A DNA stretch of 64,000 bases from Terebella lapidaria (GCA_949152475.1 OX424568.1:26759667-26823666), one strand, 5' to 3'; shown: positions 23,711-36,213, counted from the first letter of the stretch. Made by a program: numbers and translations. The notes: a model not told the origin generated them from the letters alone.

Positions 23711-24074
23711 GGCTTATTATCACCCACCGATTCAACAAATCTCGTTCTCTTGACTTTCTGTTGCAGTTTAGGTGGCGAACTATGGTCTTCACGAACAAGC
23801 GCAGATATCTTTATTTATAATCTTCTATTTCGAGATGTCACTGACATGACATCGAGCGTTGCAAAGTGACAACTTCACAAACTTTTCTGAATCTGGGCGA
23901 TATTATGACGATGGCAGATTGACAGTTACCGTATTTGCGAGTAAAAAGATCACGCTCATTCACAGTTAGGCTCTCGTCACACTACTGCGAGTTTGTTCAG
24001 AGATTGACAACGAATGCTCAGCACTCGGGCGCACTCTATTTGTAAATGCATGGTGTCTGTCTCTCGATATAAAG

Positions 24075-25322
24075 GAGTTTTTAGGTTACTGAACGTATGG
24101 TCCGATAAACATAGGTTATAAAATGGCTTAAAGTCTGCGAGGATCCGGAATAGCGGGCGTGCGTCCGTCGTGACCCATGGTGAGCGGCTTATACGCGAGG
24201 ATCCGGGATAGCAGACGGCGTCAAACTTTATGTAAAGTTTTAACGTCGTCCGCTATCCGGGATCCTCGAGGATAGTCCTCTCACCACAGGTCACGAGAAT
24301 ATTCAGCATATATCATTTGTAGTTTGACAACAATTGATTCCTATGCTGTAAAGTTGATAATAAGTGAGATATTAGCCATTTGTGATCTGACCTTGAAAAT
24401 GAGGTCGAAAATCAAGTACAATGTCATGAGAATATTCAGCATATATCATTTCCTGTTCGCAATTGATTCCTGAACTGTAAAGTCGATAATAAGCGAGATA
24501 TTAACCATTTTGTTCTCTGACCTGGAAAATGAGGTTGAAGGTCAAATTCAAGGTCACCAAAATATTCAGCATATATATCATTCCCTGTATGTTCACTGTC
24601 GAATCCTAAGCTGTAAAGTCGATAATAAGCGAGATACTAGCCATTTTGTGCTCTGACCTTGAAAATAAGTTCAAGGTCATCAAAATAATCAGTGTAAATC
24701 ATTTTCCATATGTCCACAACTGGTTCCTAAGCCATGAAGTCAATAGACGAGCAAGATATTAGCCATTTTGTCCTATGACCTTGAAAATGAGGTCGAAGGT
24801 CGAATTCATGGCCATGGCAATATTCTGCATATATCATTTTCTATATGTTCACAATTGATTCCTAAGCTGTAAAATCGATAATAAGGGAGATATTAGTCAT
24901 TTTGTCCTGTGCCCTTGAAATTTAGCTCAAAGGTCGAATTGAAGGTCATGAGAATAGTCTGTATATACAATTTCCTCTATGTTCATAATTGATTCCCAAG
25001 CTGTAAAGTCGATCAGAAGCGAGCTATTGGCCAAATTTGTCCTGTGACCTTGAAAATTTCGGTCAAAAATGGTCAAATTCAAGGTCATGACAATATTCAG
25101 AATATAACATTTCCTATATGTTCAGAATTGAATCCTAAGCTGTAAAGTCGATAACAAGCGAGATATTAGCCCTTTTGTCCTGTGACCTTGAAAATGAGGG
25201 CAGAGGTCAAATTCAAGGTCATGACAATAATCGGCATATATCATTTCCTATATGTTCATAATTGATTCCTAAGCAACGCCATGCCAATAGGTTATCGGAC
25301 CATAGGTCCGGTAACCTAAAAA
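24075..25322. repeat. AGGTCA-rich satellite array with inverted ends
   Basis: From about 24290 to 25270 runs a degenerate tandem array (period about 125-130 bp, 7-8 units) with TGACCTTGAAAATGAGGTC, ATATTCAGCATATATCATTT and TTCCTAAGCTGTAAAGTCGA words. It is the reverse-strand relative of the array at 6400-7000. Flanking it are imperfect inverted sequences (24075: TTTTTAGGTTACTGAACG and 25290-25322: CCGGTAACCTAAAAAAA), so the array probably sits inside an element, which itself contains the insertion ends at 24138-24287. Confidence 0.65.
24138..24287. repeat. Head-to-head ends of a dispersed repeat
   Basis: Two copies of the same about 55-bp end meet at 24231: GAGGATCCGGGATAGCAGAC...CAAACTTTAT on the left and its inverse GTAAAGTTTTAACGTCGTCC...GGATCC on the right. 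Related ends occur at 26150-26206 (plus orientation) and 63736-63840 (inverse). The palindrome would form a long hairpin. Confidence 0.8.
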
Positions 25323-25639
25323 AATCACCAGTTTCCGACCGTTTTGCCGACGAGCGTCTGACAGCCGAGGTCCCCTCGAAACACGTGTGTTCGGCGTAGG
25401 AATACCAGACCTTTAAGGTTTTGTCAAAACGACATGTAAAACAATGTTTGAAGCTTTTTAACTGCAAAACACCACTAGTTATGCAAAATCCACAAAGACT
25501 GCATACATACCATAGAATCCAAAGTTTTTTTAGGCACTATTTGATTGGGTACACGGATGTTCATCGGAGGAACACAGGTGTGATTCCGCCCAAAGATCAC
25601 GGCATGAGATCACACTACTCTTGTTTCGGCCGCTTCATG

Positions 25640-26207
25640 TTCGAAGCACGTGCGCTGCATAGCAACGCCCTCAAATCCTCTCACTCCATTGTATTGTAAC
25701 AATGGTCTTACGTCATCCCTCGTGTCTCGTGCTTCAGGGTTATAAATACTCTGGAGCCGTCTTGTTCAGTGGAGTTGTCTCAGTGCTGACAAGGCGAGAG
25801 GACAACGGAGAGCTCGGCCATGATCTCTACGTCCCCATTCACCGGTTGAGGCCCGCGAGGGCCCTGGGGACGATTCTTATAGGGGGCCCAGGAGGGGGAC
25901 TGTGACTATTCGGGGCTCGTCCCTGTGATCACCGGTCTCTCGCCCTGGGATGGTGTGACACGTACAGGCTCTGGCAGACCGTCGGGCTGTCCAGGGTTCT
26001 ATCCCTGTGGCAGTGCCGTCGGCGAGCCAGCCACAGTTAACACCACGGTGATGATCCAGTATCTGAGTGGTGTCCATACGTCTGGGTTTGCTAGGCGGGC
26101 TGCTACCTGGTTAACTTACCTGAAGTAGATACTGCGCCTGCAGTGACCCTCGGTGAGCGGCCTATCCGCGAGGATCCGTGATAGCGGACGGCGTCAAACT
26201 TTACATT
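25640..26207 (+). mobile_element. LTR-like fragment, Ty3/gypsy-associated (fossil)
   Basis: About 570 bp related, in opposite orientation, to the segment beside the gypsy-type relic at 39481-40030. It shows a promoter-like TATAAATA at 25741-25750, a leader-like GC-rich part and an end ...CAAACTTTACA. A third partial relative begins at 63736. It carries no coding domain and is best read as a solitary terminal repeat plus leader, old and incomplete. A TIR-type DNA element cannot be excluded because the end also occurs inverted at 24232. Confidence 0.5.
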
Positions 26208-26224
26208 AGCATATGAAATCACTT

Positions 26225-26488
26225 GATATGAAATGATATATGGTGAATATTGTTATGACCTTGAATTTGACCTTTGACCTCATTTTTCCTTCATGATGGG
26301 AGCTGTAATTAATCTCCTAGAACACTTCAAGATAGATCTCAAATATTGCAGTTTCAATGGTGACCCTAAATTTGACCTTCAATGACCTCGAAAGGTCAAT
26401 ACGGCAATTTTTTTATGAAAAAAAGTGATGGTCTAAAACTAAACATTTTACCGGTAACCTTTCTTAGCCATTGGGCTAATTTTTTCAA
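26225..26488. repeat. Truncated satellite-bearing repeat tail
   Basis: Contains one degenerate unit like those at 5089-5796 (TTCCTTCATGATGGGAGCTG and GACCTTCAATGACC words) and ends with the shared tail CCGGTAACCTTTCTTAGCCA then TTGGGCTAATTTTTTC. Third copy of that tail in the window. Confidence 0.75.
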
Positions 26489-27251
26489 GCTCAGTCTGAT
26501 AGCTTATAGTCCTGGAGCATATGTCACAGTTTGAGATTCCGAGTTTTTTGTCTGTAAATTCTTGTCACCGAGCAATTTATCGATCTTCAGTCATCCTAGA
26601 AATTGAAAAAGTTATGGTGCCATTTTTTTTTCATAAAACCCGAAAATGCATATTAAATCCCCTTTATATGGGAAATTTTTTTTTCCAGAATCATGTTTTG
26701 GGCGACAACTCAAATTCTATTGCTGGTAGAGGCATAGTTTTGGGGTCTATACCCATGTTGTTGATAACAGGCATTGCAATGCATGGTGTCAGTGCTGAGT
26801 ACCTGTGACTGTTGGTTGCCTCAAAATTCAAAATGGTTAACAATGAAACCTGCAGAAATCACATTTCCTGTCATGGTGCAACTGATATGTGCAGCAATCC
26901 TGAACGGGGTCCAGATTGATGGTAAAATCAGTTTCTTGTCCACATAGCAAGCTGAGCATATAAGAATGATTTCACTCAAACAGTGCCAAGGTGAATACTC
27001 TTGAATTCCTGGATATACGACCCGATGATGAACGTGACGCTCGCTTCCGGCCGCTGTGAAATTTTGCTATTTGTTATCATTTGAGCTACTAAGATGGCGA
27101 ATAATGCACATAACCAGTATTGGAACTTGCAGAAACCATCGCTATTAGTTGTGCATGATAGGCAATTGTGTTTATCTTCACAAAAATAAGGGAAAATCCA
27201 AGATGACACGCACACCCAACATATATAATTTCTGGATAATCCAACACTTAA

Positions 27252-28145
27252 AGTACTAGGAACATGAAAATATGATGTGAGCTCAAATCAAAGTACCATG
27301 TGAGCTGATCAGAACGGTTTTTACGGCATGTGAATATCTCAATTCCTTCAAAAGTTACAGTGTTTCAAAGTTCAAATTGCTCAAAGTACAATTTGAAAAA
27401 TCATATAGCTCATTAATATGCAAATTTGTATGCATGACGTCACAGGGGGAATATTTTTTAATTAGATGGTTTTATTGGCTTATTGAAGTCTTAAGAAATT
27501 GCAATTATTCAACAAAGCTCATTCCACATGCTCTACATAATTGATAGTCAATGAATTTCACATCCGGATAGTTGCCAAGGTCACCAGTATTGATGTAAAG
27601 CCCCTAGCAACCAGGGTTGCTATGGCCCAAATCCACAGTCATATCGATAAGCAAACAAAACCAAAGGTGAAAATGGATTGACTCCACATGCATAATTAAT
27701 ATACAATAATCAAATTATGTCAGAACCCCTATTTCTGGCAGTTAGGACCCATAGCAACCAATGGTTGCTAGGGACTCCAGCAGGTGAATAGTAACCATGG
27801 CAACAGTAACACTTTGAACAACACTGATTATTGATCATGCGTATCAATGTTTGAAGATTAGGTTTGCAATAATTCTGACCAGATCAATTATATTAAGACT
27901 CAAACTTGCCTAATTAAAAATGTTCCCCCTTCTACGTCACGAATACCTCATTTGCATACTAATTAGCTGCTCATAAAATCCTGAATTGTTCAATCCAGCC
28001 TATGTCATAACCTGCCAAAATGTGACATTCAAATGGCCATAACATTTTAACCAATAGAGATATTGGCATGCAGTAAACTGCATTTTACTCAGCAAAACCA
28101 GGTCTATCATTTTAGTTCGCATCATATTTTCATGTTCCTAGTACT
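27252..28145. mobile_element. TTAA-specific inverted-repeat element
   Basis: Ends AGTACTAGGAACATGAAAAT and its inverse ATTTTCATGTTCCTAGTACT are perfect inverted repeats; TTAA flanks both sides exactly (27248-27251 and 28146-28149). 894 bp, no transposase. TTAA targets are used by piggyBac and Kolobok superfamilies; the ends do not decide between them. Weaker inverted similarity continues inward (ATGCAAAT and GACGTCAC words in both arms). Internal motifs include a palindromic X-box at 27791-27804. Confidence 0.9.
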
Positions 28146-28149
28146 TTAA

Positions 28150-29650
28150 ATTACCCAAAAAGTAGTTTGAAATACTGGTCTGTAATGATGACCTAAACAA
28201 TCCAACCAATGATAGACCACACAGTGCAGATCTCGTAATTTCCATTCTATTGCCTTGGAATCAAGGCACTCTAGCAAGCCATTTATTATTTGTTTTATCA
28301 ACTGCCATGAACATGTGAAATATTCCCACTTCAGTGTCAACACTCACATAATTTGGTCTGCTTGTCAAATGAAGCATATTCACTGGAGAAGAGATTTCTT
28401 GTTTATACAATGATGTTTTCAATACACTCAAAAATTATTACCCCTGTGTATGATACAGTCATGATACATGTGTTTCTTTCCAGCCGGGTATGACAGTGAA
28501 TTGAACACAATGCAGTAGTTCAAGGCAATTGTTGAGCGCCGAAGCTAGCTTTGACATCTTGTCTCAATAACTGTTACACAACAAAATTACATCTGCTGTG
28601 CACATACTTGAGTCACCTTTCTCAGTTCGTCCATGGTCTTCGGAGTTTTGAACAGCTCCAGATGGTTCATGGGCTCTAGTCCTTATGCTTGCTTGGAAAA
28701 CTATTGAGGTGTTAGCATCGCCTGTGGGAGTAATTAACATCACTTATGGGAGGAATTCGTTACACATTCATGGTCTTGTCACAGGGAACCTCTATCCAGA
28801 TGAGGTCAAAATTGCTGTTATCAGTGATAGAATCACTGAAGATTAGCTTGTATACTAAATGCATCATCACTTCTCTCAACTCTGGCGACACTTGAATTTC
28901 AGGGAGGACGTGCTGTCAGATCTGGCTATGGCTGCGTGGTCATGGTCCTATCACTGACAAAATATTGGCCCATCATAAAAAGCATAATAGAGAGCAAGTT
29001 CTGATGTAAATCTGGTGGTATTTTTAAGGTGAAAGGTGGATTTATTTCAGAGCTACATGTATGAGATAGGACATTTATTTTCGAAATTTAGTGAGAATTG
29101 AGAAGTGCAATCACATTAGAGCGCTTCTCATACTTCAGTAACTTTTATTGGATTTCCATGGAAACGGGATATTTCCGAGACATTGGATAATGCTTCTCAA
29201 TCCTAAATTTTTGAGAATATTGAATTGAACGTTTTTAAGTCATTGACGTGGATGTCTTGGACCACAGTAAAAATATATAATTATGCGAGCGGAGAGAATT
29301 GCAAACTGTGGATGACATTGAGGTTCCACCCCCATGCGTGCCCTCCAGGATCGCTGACCTCAATCCCAGGGACCGATCCTGTTTGATCTCACTAGTATTT
29401 GAGCGATGTGATTTGGAAAACCCAAATTCGAGCACCTGTCACCATCTATGTGGATATCCTATTAGAGGATCCTTGGTTAAAAGGTTCTCGGTGCAGTTCA
29501 AATGTTTTCGTCACGGTAAAAGAGCTATCGTCACGGCTAAAAGGGTTTTTGTTGTGGTTAACGGTTAAAATGGTTTTCGTCACGGTTAAAAAGTTTTTGT
29601 TACCAAAAAAAATTGGTGTTGAGGTCTTCAATTATGGCTGAAAGAAGCCA
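28150..29650. other. No gene seen
   Basis: Mostly unique AT-rich sequence. Near 29500-29600 there are a few copies of CGTCACGGTTAAAA-type words, a short degenerate tandem repeat. No long open frame or splice-consistent coding block. Confidence 0.45.
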
Positions 29651-29689
29651 TCGTAGTGCGGGGCGAAGAGGAGATATATAAGTATGAGA

Positions 29690-30030
29690 TGAAAAGAAAA
29701 TGCTACTTGTGCTACTAAGGCCATCCATAATAACCATTAGACATGTTTGTCTAATGACATGACTCCGAAAATAATGTCCGTTTCGCTGTACTATGCACTG
29801 TTTCTGAGATACCGATGAAAACAAAAAATGCTGATTCAGCGAAAAAATTTAAGGTCAAGGTCAAAGGTCATCCCAAATGCCCTAAAGACATGTTTGTCTA
29901 GGGCCACGAGTCCGAAAAATAACGTCCGTTTCACTCTACGACGCACCGTTTCTGAGATATCGAAGAAAACGAAAAATGCTGACTCAGTGAAAAAATTTAA
30001 GGTCAAGGTCAAAGGTCATCTCCATAATAC
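29690..30030 (-). repeat. Two units of a 147-bp satellite family
   Basis: Reverse-complement relatives of the array at 48140-49515: shared words GACATGTTTGTCTA, CCGAAAATAA-GTCCGTTTC and GAGATA-CGA-GAAAAC. The GACATGTTTGTCTA word recurs 147 bp apart (about 29741 and 29888), the same period as the large array. Followed by two poly-C runs. Confidence 0.85.
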
Positions 30031-30197
30031 CCCTTAAACATGTTTAATACCCCCCCCCCCCCCCCGGTAATGTTGAAACTGAAAGTGTGACCCCGAGTTT
30101 TTACACCCCCCCCCCCCCCCCCCCCAGAGAGTTGCCGTTCGACTCTCATATAAAATTACATTAGTCAAGTTATACTTTTCACTGTCACTGCGGGCAA

Positions 30198-31019
30198 TAC
30201 GGTGGCTGATAAACGACATGGTTAAATTGTTTTTTGGGAATTAAATCCAACCTGGTAGCAGTGGAGCTAACTACCTGGAGAAAATGTCTACATCAGTGGA
30301 GGAAAGGTTAAATCCGGGGAGGAAAGGTTAAATCCAGGGAGGAAAGTTTAAATCCACAGAGGAAAGGTTAAATCCGTGGAGGAAAGGTTGAATCCACGGA
30401 GAAAAGGTTAAATCCGAGGAGGAAAGGTTAAATCCGCGGAGGAAAGGTTAAATCCACGAAGGAAATGTTAAATCCGCAGAGGAAAGGTTAAATCCGCGGA
30501 GAAAAGATTAAATCCGCGGAGGAAAGGTTAAATCCGCGGAGAAAAGGTTAAATCCGCGGAGGAAAGGTTAAATCCGCGGAGGAAAGGTTAAATCCGCGGA
30601 GGAGAGGTTAAATCCGCGGAGGAAAGGTTAAATCCGCGGAGGAAAGGTTGAATCCACGAAAGAAAGGTTATATTCGGTCTACAGCTACATGTGAGGTACT
30701 ATACCTCGAAAGCCACAAATAACCATAACAATTTCTTGGTGTGTATATCCCAACTGGAGATACATATTAATGAAATCGTCACGAGCACCGCGCTGTTGGA
30801 AGTCAGCCATCATGATGTGGAATCGTATGAATGAAATTGGTTAGATCCTTTGTTGTATTATGTGCATTATTCTTTCCTGTGTGTATTTAACCTTTCCTCC
30901 CCGGATTTAACCTTTCCTCCGTTGATGTAGACATTTTCTCCAGGTAGTTAGCTCCACTTCTACCAGCGTGGATTTAATTCCCCAAAACAATTTAACCATG
31001 TCGTTTATCAGCCACCGTA
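30198..31019. mobile_element. Foldback element with internal minisatellite
   Basis: Inverted repeats of at least 120 bp start TACGGTGGCTGATAAACGAC at both ends and include CTAACTACCTGGAGAAAATG. A 6-bp duplication GGGCAA flanks it (30192-30197 and 31020-31025). Inside, starting within the left repeat, is a 20-bp minisatellite (GGAAAGGTTAAATCCGCGGA, about 19 copies, 30296-30665); the right arm carries only two or three inverse units. 822 bp, non-coding. Superfamily not determined. Confidence 0.9.
30296..30665. repeat. 20-bp minisatellite, about 19 copies
   Basis: Tandem GGAAAGGTTAAATCCGCGGA, most variable at the GCGG positions. The same units are part of the element's inverted repeat, so the array has expanded from one arm. 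Confidence 0.92.
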
Positions 31020-31025
31020 GGGCAA

Positions 31026-32154
31026 AGAAGCACACACAAATTTACATGTAAACAGGGTGAAAAAAATCAGACTAGGCCTATACGTATATTGTCGCAGATC
31101 TTGAACCGTGTCGCTGAGGCGTAATGGATTGGGGTCGTAATGAAGTTGGCCGGGCCCCCTTCTCGTTACAGCTTCCTGTCCCCGTAATATTACGGGTACG
31201 TTTTAGACTGTGTCACCTCCCATTCGCAGTCCCACGAAGAGGCTAATATTACTGAAAGCCAAGAGGAACATTAAATTTCTTTAGCTTGGAACCTTTGCGG
31301 GTTGGTTAAGAAAAAACATTCCTCGTACAGAGACTCGTTCAGGTCTAATTAAAGTATGTTTTTTTTTCAACAACTATAAGAAAATCAAATTTGCTGAAGG
31401 TTCCCTTTAATAATACCAGAAATACATAAGACTTGTGTATTTCTGATAATACATACGCCTACTTCCTTATAACACCCCGAATCGTATAACCCAAACGTAT
31501 AGCTAGGCCTATGTAGGGTATGAAAATGGCAGAAGGTTTTATAGCTCCAATTTGTTTCAGGCTTTTTCGAGGGAACAATTAGGGAAGAAGGGGGCAAAAC
31601 GCCCATGCTAAGGGGAAATCCTCAAATCTTCCCCAATATTTGCCCAAGTTGGAACGTCTCCACACCTCAATGCGTGACTCATGATACGTCACAACTTGAC
31701 CTAGCACAGTACCGTTCAGAATACAAACCAACTTCTGTAGATCATTCAGATTGTTTTGCCTATCGATGGGCGTTTTACCCTACCGTTGAGGCAAGACGCC
31801 CACCAGGTTGAGGCAAAACGCCCACGGTGGGCGTTTTACCCCTTTGCAGATAAATACTTCAGCGTAAATTTTCAAATGAATTAGAAATGTCATGCCCATA
31901 CTTGTATATTATATATACACTATAATATTGCTATGAACTTTAGTGAACATTAAAGATACCCATAATTAGCTTATCGGCCCAAAATGTACAGATTGGTCTC
32001 TCAGGATCTGGGTACAAAACGCAAGTAGGTAGATATATTGGTGACCATAAAATTGACCTCAAATCTCAAGGTCACTTCTATACTGAAATAGGGAAATTGG
32101 CCTATGCAGGCAAAACGCTTGTAGATGGAAGTATGATTATATGATTAGCCTATA
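31026..32154. other. No gene; small GGGCGTTTT hairpin cluster
   Basis: No coding block. Around 31590-31845 the word GGGCGTTTTACCC and its inverse occur five times; at 31812-31834 AAAACGCCCAC and GTGGGCGTTTT form a perfect 11-bp stem with one base between. Confidence 0.6.
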
Positions 32155-32156
32155 TA

Positions 32157-35100
32157 GTCAGGAGGAAATTTCACACAGGGTGGAAACGTAGTACAGACTT
32201 TTTCTATCTATTGATATGGCTTCATAATGGTCTAAGACAACCTTTTTCAGAGGGTGTGTAAAATTTTCTCCCGGGCTAACTTTTTTATGGCCTTTTTCAA
32301 AATGGCCGACATCGAAAATTTTGTATTTTAGGGAAAAAAACAAAATTATCCTCCTGGCATGATGCTTTTGGTCTATTAAGGTGACATTTAGTTATATGGA
32401 GATATATTCTTCATAACAATACTAATAATACCGATTCAAACGCCCCGAAAATAGAAAAAATCCAAGATGGCCGCCAAATTCTCGCCATTTTTACACAAAT
32501 GTTCATAACTTCTTGCCAAATTGAGATAGGAAGCCAATTTTGGTGTCTAACCCTGGGTTTTGGGGTATGAGGATTTCAAATATATAACCAGTTTTGTGAT
32601 TGGATGGTTTGAAGCTGCTCAGAATCTAAGATGGCTGCCAAATTTTAGCCCGATTTCGCAAATAAGCAACAATGACCGTCATATATATCAAGATAACAAG
32701 CCAATCTGGTGGCCAGTCCTGGGCCTTGGGGTATGAGGGTGCTACTTGAAGAAATACTCTCGTGTGTAGATGGTGACTGGCGAAGATAACCATTAATTAA
32801 TGTGAAACATGTAAACGAACCCGTCTAGCACCCACTCGCACAAAATCAACAGAATCAACCACTATCAGACAGAAAAAATAATTTCTGAGTCAACTCTTCG
32901 GGAGATCTGTTGGTGATAAGGCACGGGCATTGATGCCAAATTGGTCATTGTCAAATCTAACACACACACATTGTGGTTGGCATAGAGGTTTGGATCCTTC
33001 GATGATTCTCAAGACCGTTCCCATGACGCCACTCACCAGACCATCCTCTACAGAGTGTAACATCAGCAGAAAGGTTGCATTCAATGGGTACAGGTGTGGT
33101 ATTCTTCTTCAAGCCAGATCTATTCTCGATAACATTCACAGCCACAATCTTCGATTTCTGTCTGTTCAAAAAATCAGTCATCTTTACATTGTGTGCAGCA
33201 GCAACTTGTTGGAGAGGAAACACTTGAAGTACATCTGCTTGGATCTGTGATCCTTAAGCATATCCTAATTTTCAGAGCTCTATGATTCAACATCTCCGAA
33301 AACGATTTGTCATTTTTTTGTCTCATTATGTCGGTCAAAGTAGTAACCTTGAAGTCGTCCCAAGGCTCTACAAGGGCAGCTGGGTCTCAGTATTTGTCTT
33401 CTTACATGCGGCAGTGGATAAAATCACTCACTGCCAGAATCATGAAGAACTTTTGTTTCTCTTGAGTTGATCCAGACGACCTCTGATGAAATTCAGCATG
33501 CCTTTGCTGAAATCTCATCAATGATTATCAGCTCGAGGTTTTAATACCTAACATTTCTTCAGCAAGTGGTATATACTTTTGTCCCACTCCCCTTTGCATG
33601 GAAGCATGATTCCGCCACTGATGGTAAATGCTGCTTTGCCAGTTGGAGCCACACATCAGAGCTTTGATGATATAAAACTTTCCTTTATCAATATGTTGAA
33701 TGTCCCCAGACATTTTCCGTTCATCTCATCGATGCACCACTAGCGAGTATGAATGAAGACTTTCCCTTGCACATTGTTCATGCACCGCATGAGAACTTGA
33801 GCCTGGTTCTATGGGATTGCCAAGATGCTGTGTTCTACTGACAACTGAGCCCATCTTGGTATTGGAGCTCCGAGGCAGCCACTCAATCTGGCAGGTCTTC
33901 CAGACTGATGTCCTCGAGGTAAGTGTCATCTAGGTTGGCTTTTGTTTCCAAGCGTCCAGCCGCCACTTGCCGGGGCAATGTGTGCCAAGGCATCTTCTGC
34001 AAGATGATTTTCTTGGATCTCTTCATGGCTACTTCAACCTCTTTGATATTATTTCCAAATAGCGCTTGCTTTTCTCTGGTAATGTTGCTGATGCTTGTCC
34101 TTCTGCCATAGTAGGAAATGCTCCCACTCATTTAAATCCATTTCAAAGTGGTGAAGATAAAGAACCACGAGATTCTGATAATGTTTCTCACTGTCTAGGT
34201 CCTGTTACCCTTCTTGCATGACTTCGTATAATTCTTGGAATGAAGTTGAACATCATTTATTATGTCATGTAACTTGCTGTATCTCGTCTAATCAACGTCC
34301 TCTGTTATATGTACAGCGTAGCAGGATTTTATACTCAGAAAAGGCAGTGAATGTAAGTACCAATGTGAGGCCAATCTCCTTGTAGAAACTCAATTGAAAC
34401 AAAGTAGTCACAGACTTTGCCAATTTGATTTGATGGTGAAGTGATCATCAATTTCAAGGAGTTTTTTTTTTACTATCTGATCAAACATTCTGGCAGCGGT
34501 TATATGGTTTTAAATGCCTAATATAATATACTTGGTATTGAAATGCTTAATATAATATACTTGGGTTTGATTGCTTGGAAAAAAATTATGCCTGGTAGTG
34601 GTACTGAGTGAGTGCTATTAAACAGGTTTGGTCGCATGTGTTTTATTAAGTAGTCCTTATCTTGACTTTTGGACAGTTGGATAGTTTTAAAATGGCTAAT
34701 CACCATCTACACACAAAAGTATTTCTTCAGGTAGCACCCTCATACCCCAAACCCCAGGACTGGCCAACAAAATTGCCTTCTTTTTTTGAATATGTGACAG
34801 TTATTGGTGCTTATTTGCGAAATCGAGCTATCATTTGGCAGCCATCTTGGATTCTGAGCATCTTCGAACCATCCAATCATGAAACTGGTATTTATTTGGA
34901 ATCCTCATACCCCAAAACCCAGGGTTAGACACCAAAATTGGCTTCCTATCTCAATTTGGCAGGAAGTTATGAACATTTGTGTAAAAATGGCGAGAATTTG
35001 GCGGCCATCTTGGATTTTTTCCATTTTCGGGGCGTTTGAATCGGTATTTTTAGTATTGTTATGAAGAATATATCTCCATATAACTAAATGTCACCTTAAT

Positions 35101-35329
35101 AGACCAAAAGCATCATGCCAGGAGGATAATTTTGTTTTTTGTTCCTAAAATACCAAATTTACGAAGTCGGCCATTTTGAAAAAGGCCATAAAAAAGTTAG
35201 CCCGGGAGAAAATTTTACACACCCTCTGAAAAAGGTTGTCTTAGACCATTATGAAGCCATATCAATCGATAGAAAAAGTCTGTACTACATTTCCACCCTG
35301 AGTGCTATATGCTCACTATTCCTCCTGAC
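32157..35329. mobile_element. 3.2-kb element with 620-bp inverted repeats
   Basis: Left arm 32157-32776 and right arm 34700-35329 are inverted copies (words such as CATGATGCTTTTGGTCTATT and AACCCTGGGTTTTGGGGTAT in both, inverted). Ends are GTCAGGAGGA with TA on each side (32155-32156, 35330-35331), compatible with a TA target duplication. The arms contain ATGGCGGCCA/ATGGCCGCCA words and AT-rich tracts. The 1.9-kb centre holds a broken PIF1-like helicase. TA-target superfamilies normally do not carry such a helicase, so a composite or internally deleted larger element is possible. Confidence 0.8.
32890..34131 (-). pseudogene. PIF1-like helicase relic
   Basis: On the minus strand, separate stretches resemble parts of PIF1-family DNA helicases in the expected order: a Pro/Leu-rich lead-in (33883-34131), a region with the Walker B signature LIIIDEIS near 33520-33545, and a C-terminal part EDGLVSGVMGTV (32890-33084) with CVCVRFDN. 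The gene is clearly broken in several places and lies entirely between the two long inverted repeats. Such helicases are common cargo of large DNA elements in marine invertebrates. Family call from remembered motifs, not a search. Confidence 0.6.
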
Positions 35330-35508
35330 TAATAGGAATGCTTCTAATTATGCCGGCTCCTGTTTCGAAGTTGACCTCAATTGACATCGAGTGGCGAATC
35401 TCAAGATCACGTTTGACCTGACAAATTGACCCTTGTAAATCGACATCTCTAACAATACACTTGTACATACAGATACAGCTTGTATTGTGAGCAAATTTAT
35501 ATGAAGTA

Positions 35509-36213
35509 CCGGGGTTTTCCGTAATATGGCCCTGGGCGATCTTTCGGAAAATAGCATCTCACCAAATAAAAATCGAATCCGAATTATGGCCCATGGGCGA
35601 TTTTTCGGAAAAAACGTTCTCCACCAATACATCGCAAAAATACTAAATATATGACGGATATATGTTCAGTTTTGAAATGCATGTCTATATCAGAGAAACA
35701 CCAGGCAATAGAAAAAGAATTCTCACGGATAGATAAAAATTGCGCATCGGTGCCTCTAAAACGAAATTATACACACCTTGGTATACAATTAAGCTCTTTT
35801 CAATTATTCCGGTTACATATTTCACACGAAATATTATAGTACAAGTAATACCTATACACATAGCTTAGGTCTATAGTATACTGATTTAACTTGAAACTTT
35901 CTGCGGTGCAAGAAAGTTTCCTCACATTGAATTTAGATTTTAACGCCCCTATTTCAAGCCAATAAGCGTAGCAGTCGCCCTATTGTGATTTAGACGCCCC
36001 TGTGACGTATTCATGATGTAAAAACTTGACATATGTTTGATGGAATATATCCATGTTCAATAAATCGTTTACATTTTCATCGAAAATACGTCATAGAAAA
36101 AATCACATCACCAAAAATTTAAATAAAAATGAATCCGAATTATCGCCCATGGGCCATCTTTTGGGATTTTCTCCCGAAAGATGGCCCATGGGCCATATTA
36201 CGGGAAACCCCGG
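35509..36213. mobile_element. MITE with TA target, 705 bp
   Basis: Left end CCGGGGTTTTCCGTAATATG then GCCC and inverse right end GGGCCATATTACGGGAAACC then CCGG are inverted repeats of about 45 bp; TA flanks both (35507-35508, 36214-36215). The internal part repeats GGCCCATGGGC palindromes with TTTCGG. Non-coding. Confidence 0.85.

Noticed and set aside
25909-25930. CGGGGCTCGTCC resembling a tRNA-Pro primer-binding site
   Set aside because: The match lacks the TGG start that tRNA CCA ends require, and the related copy differs here, so it is not called.
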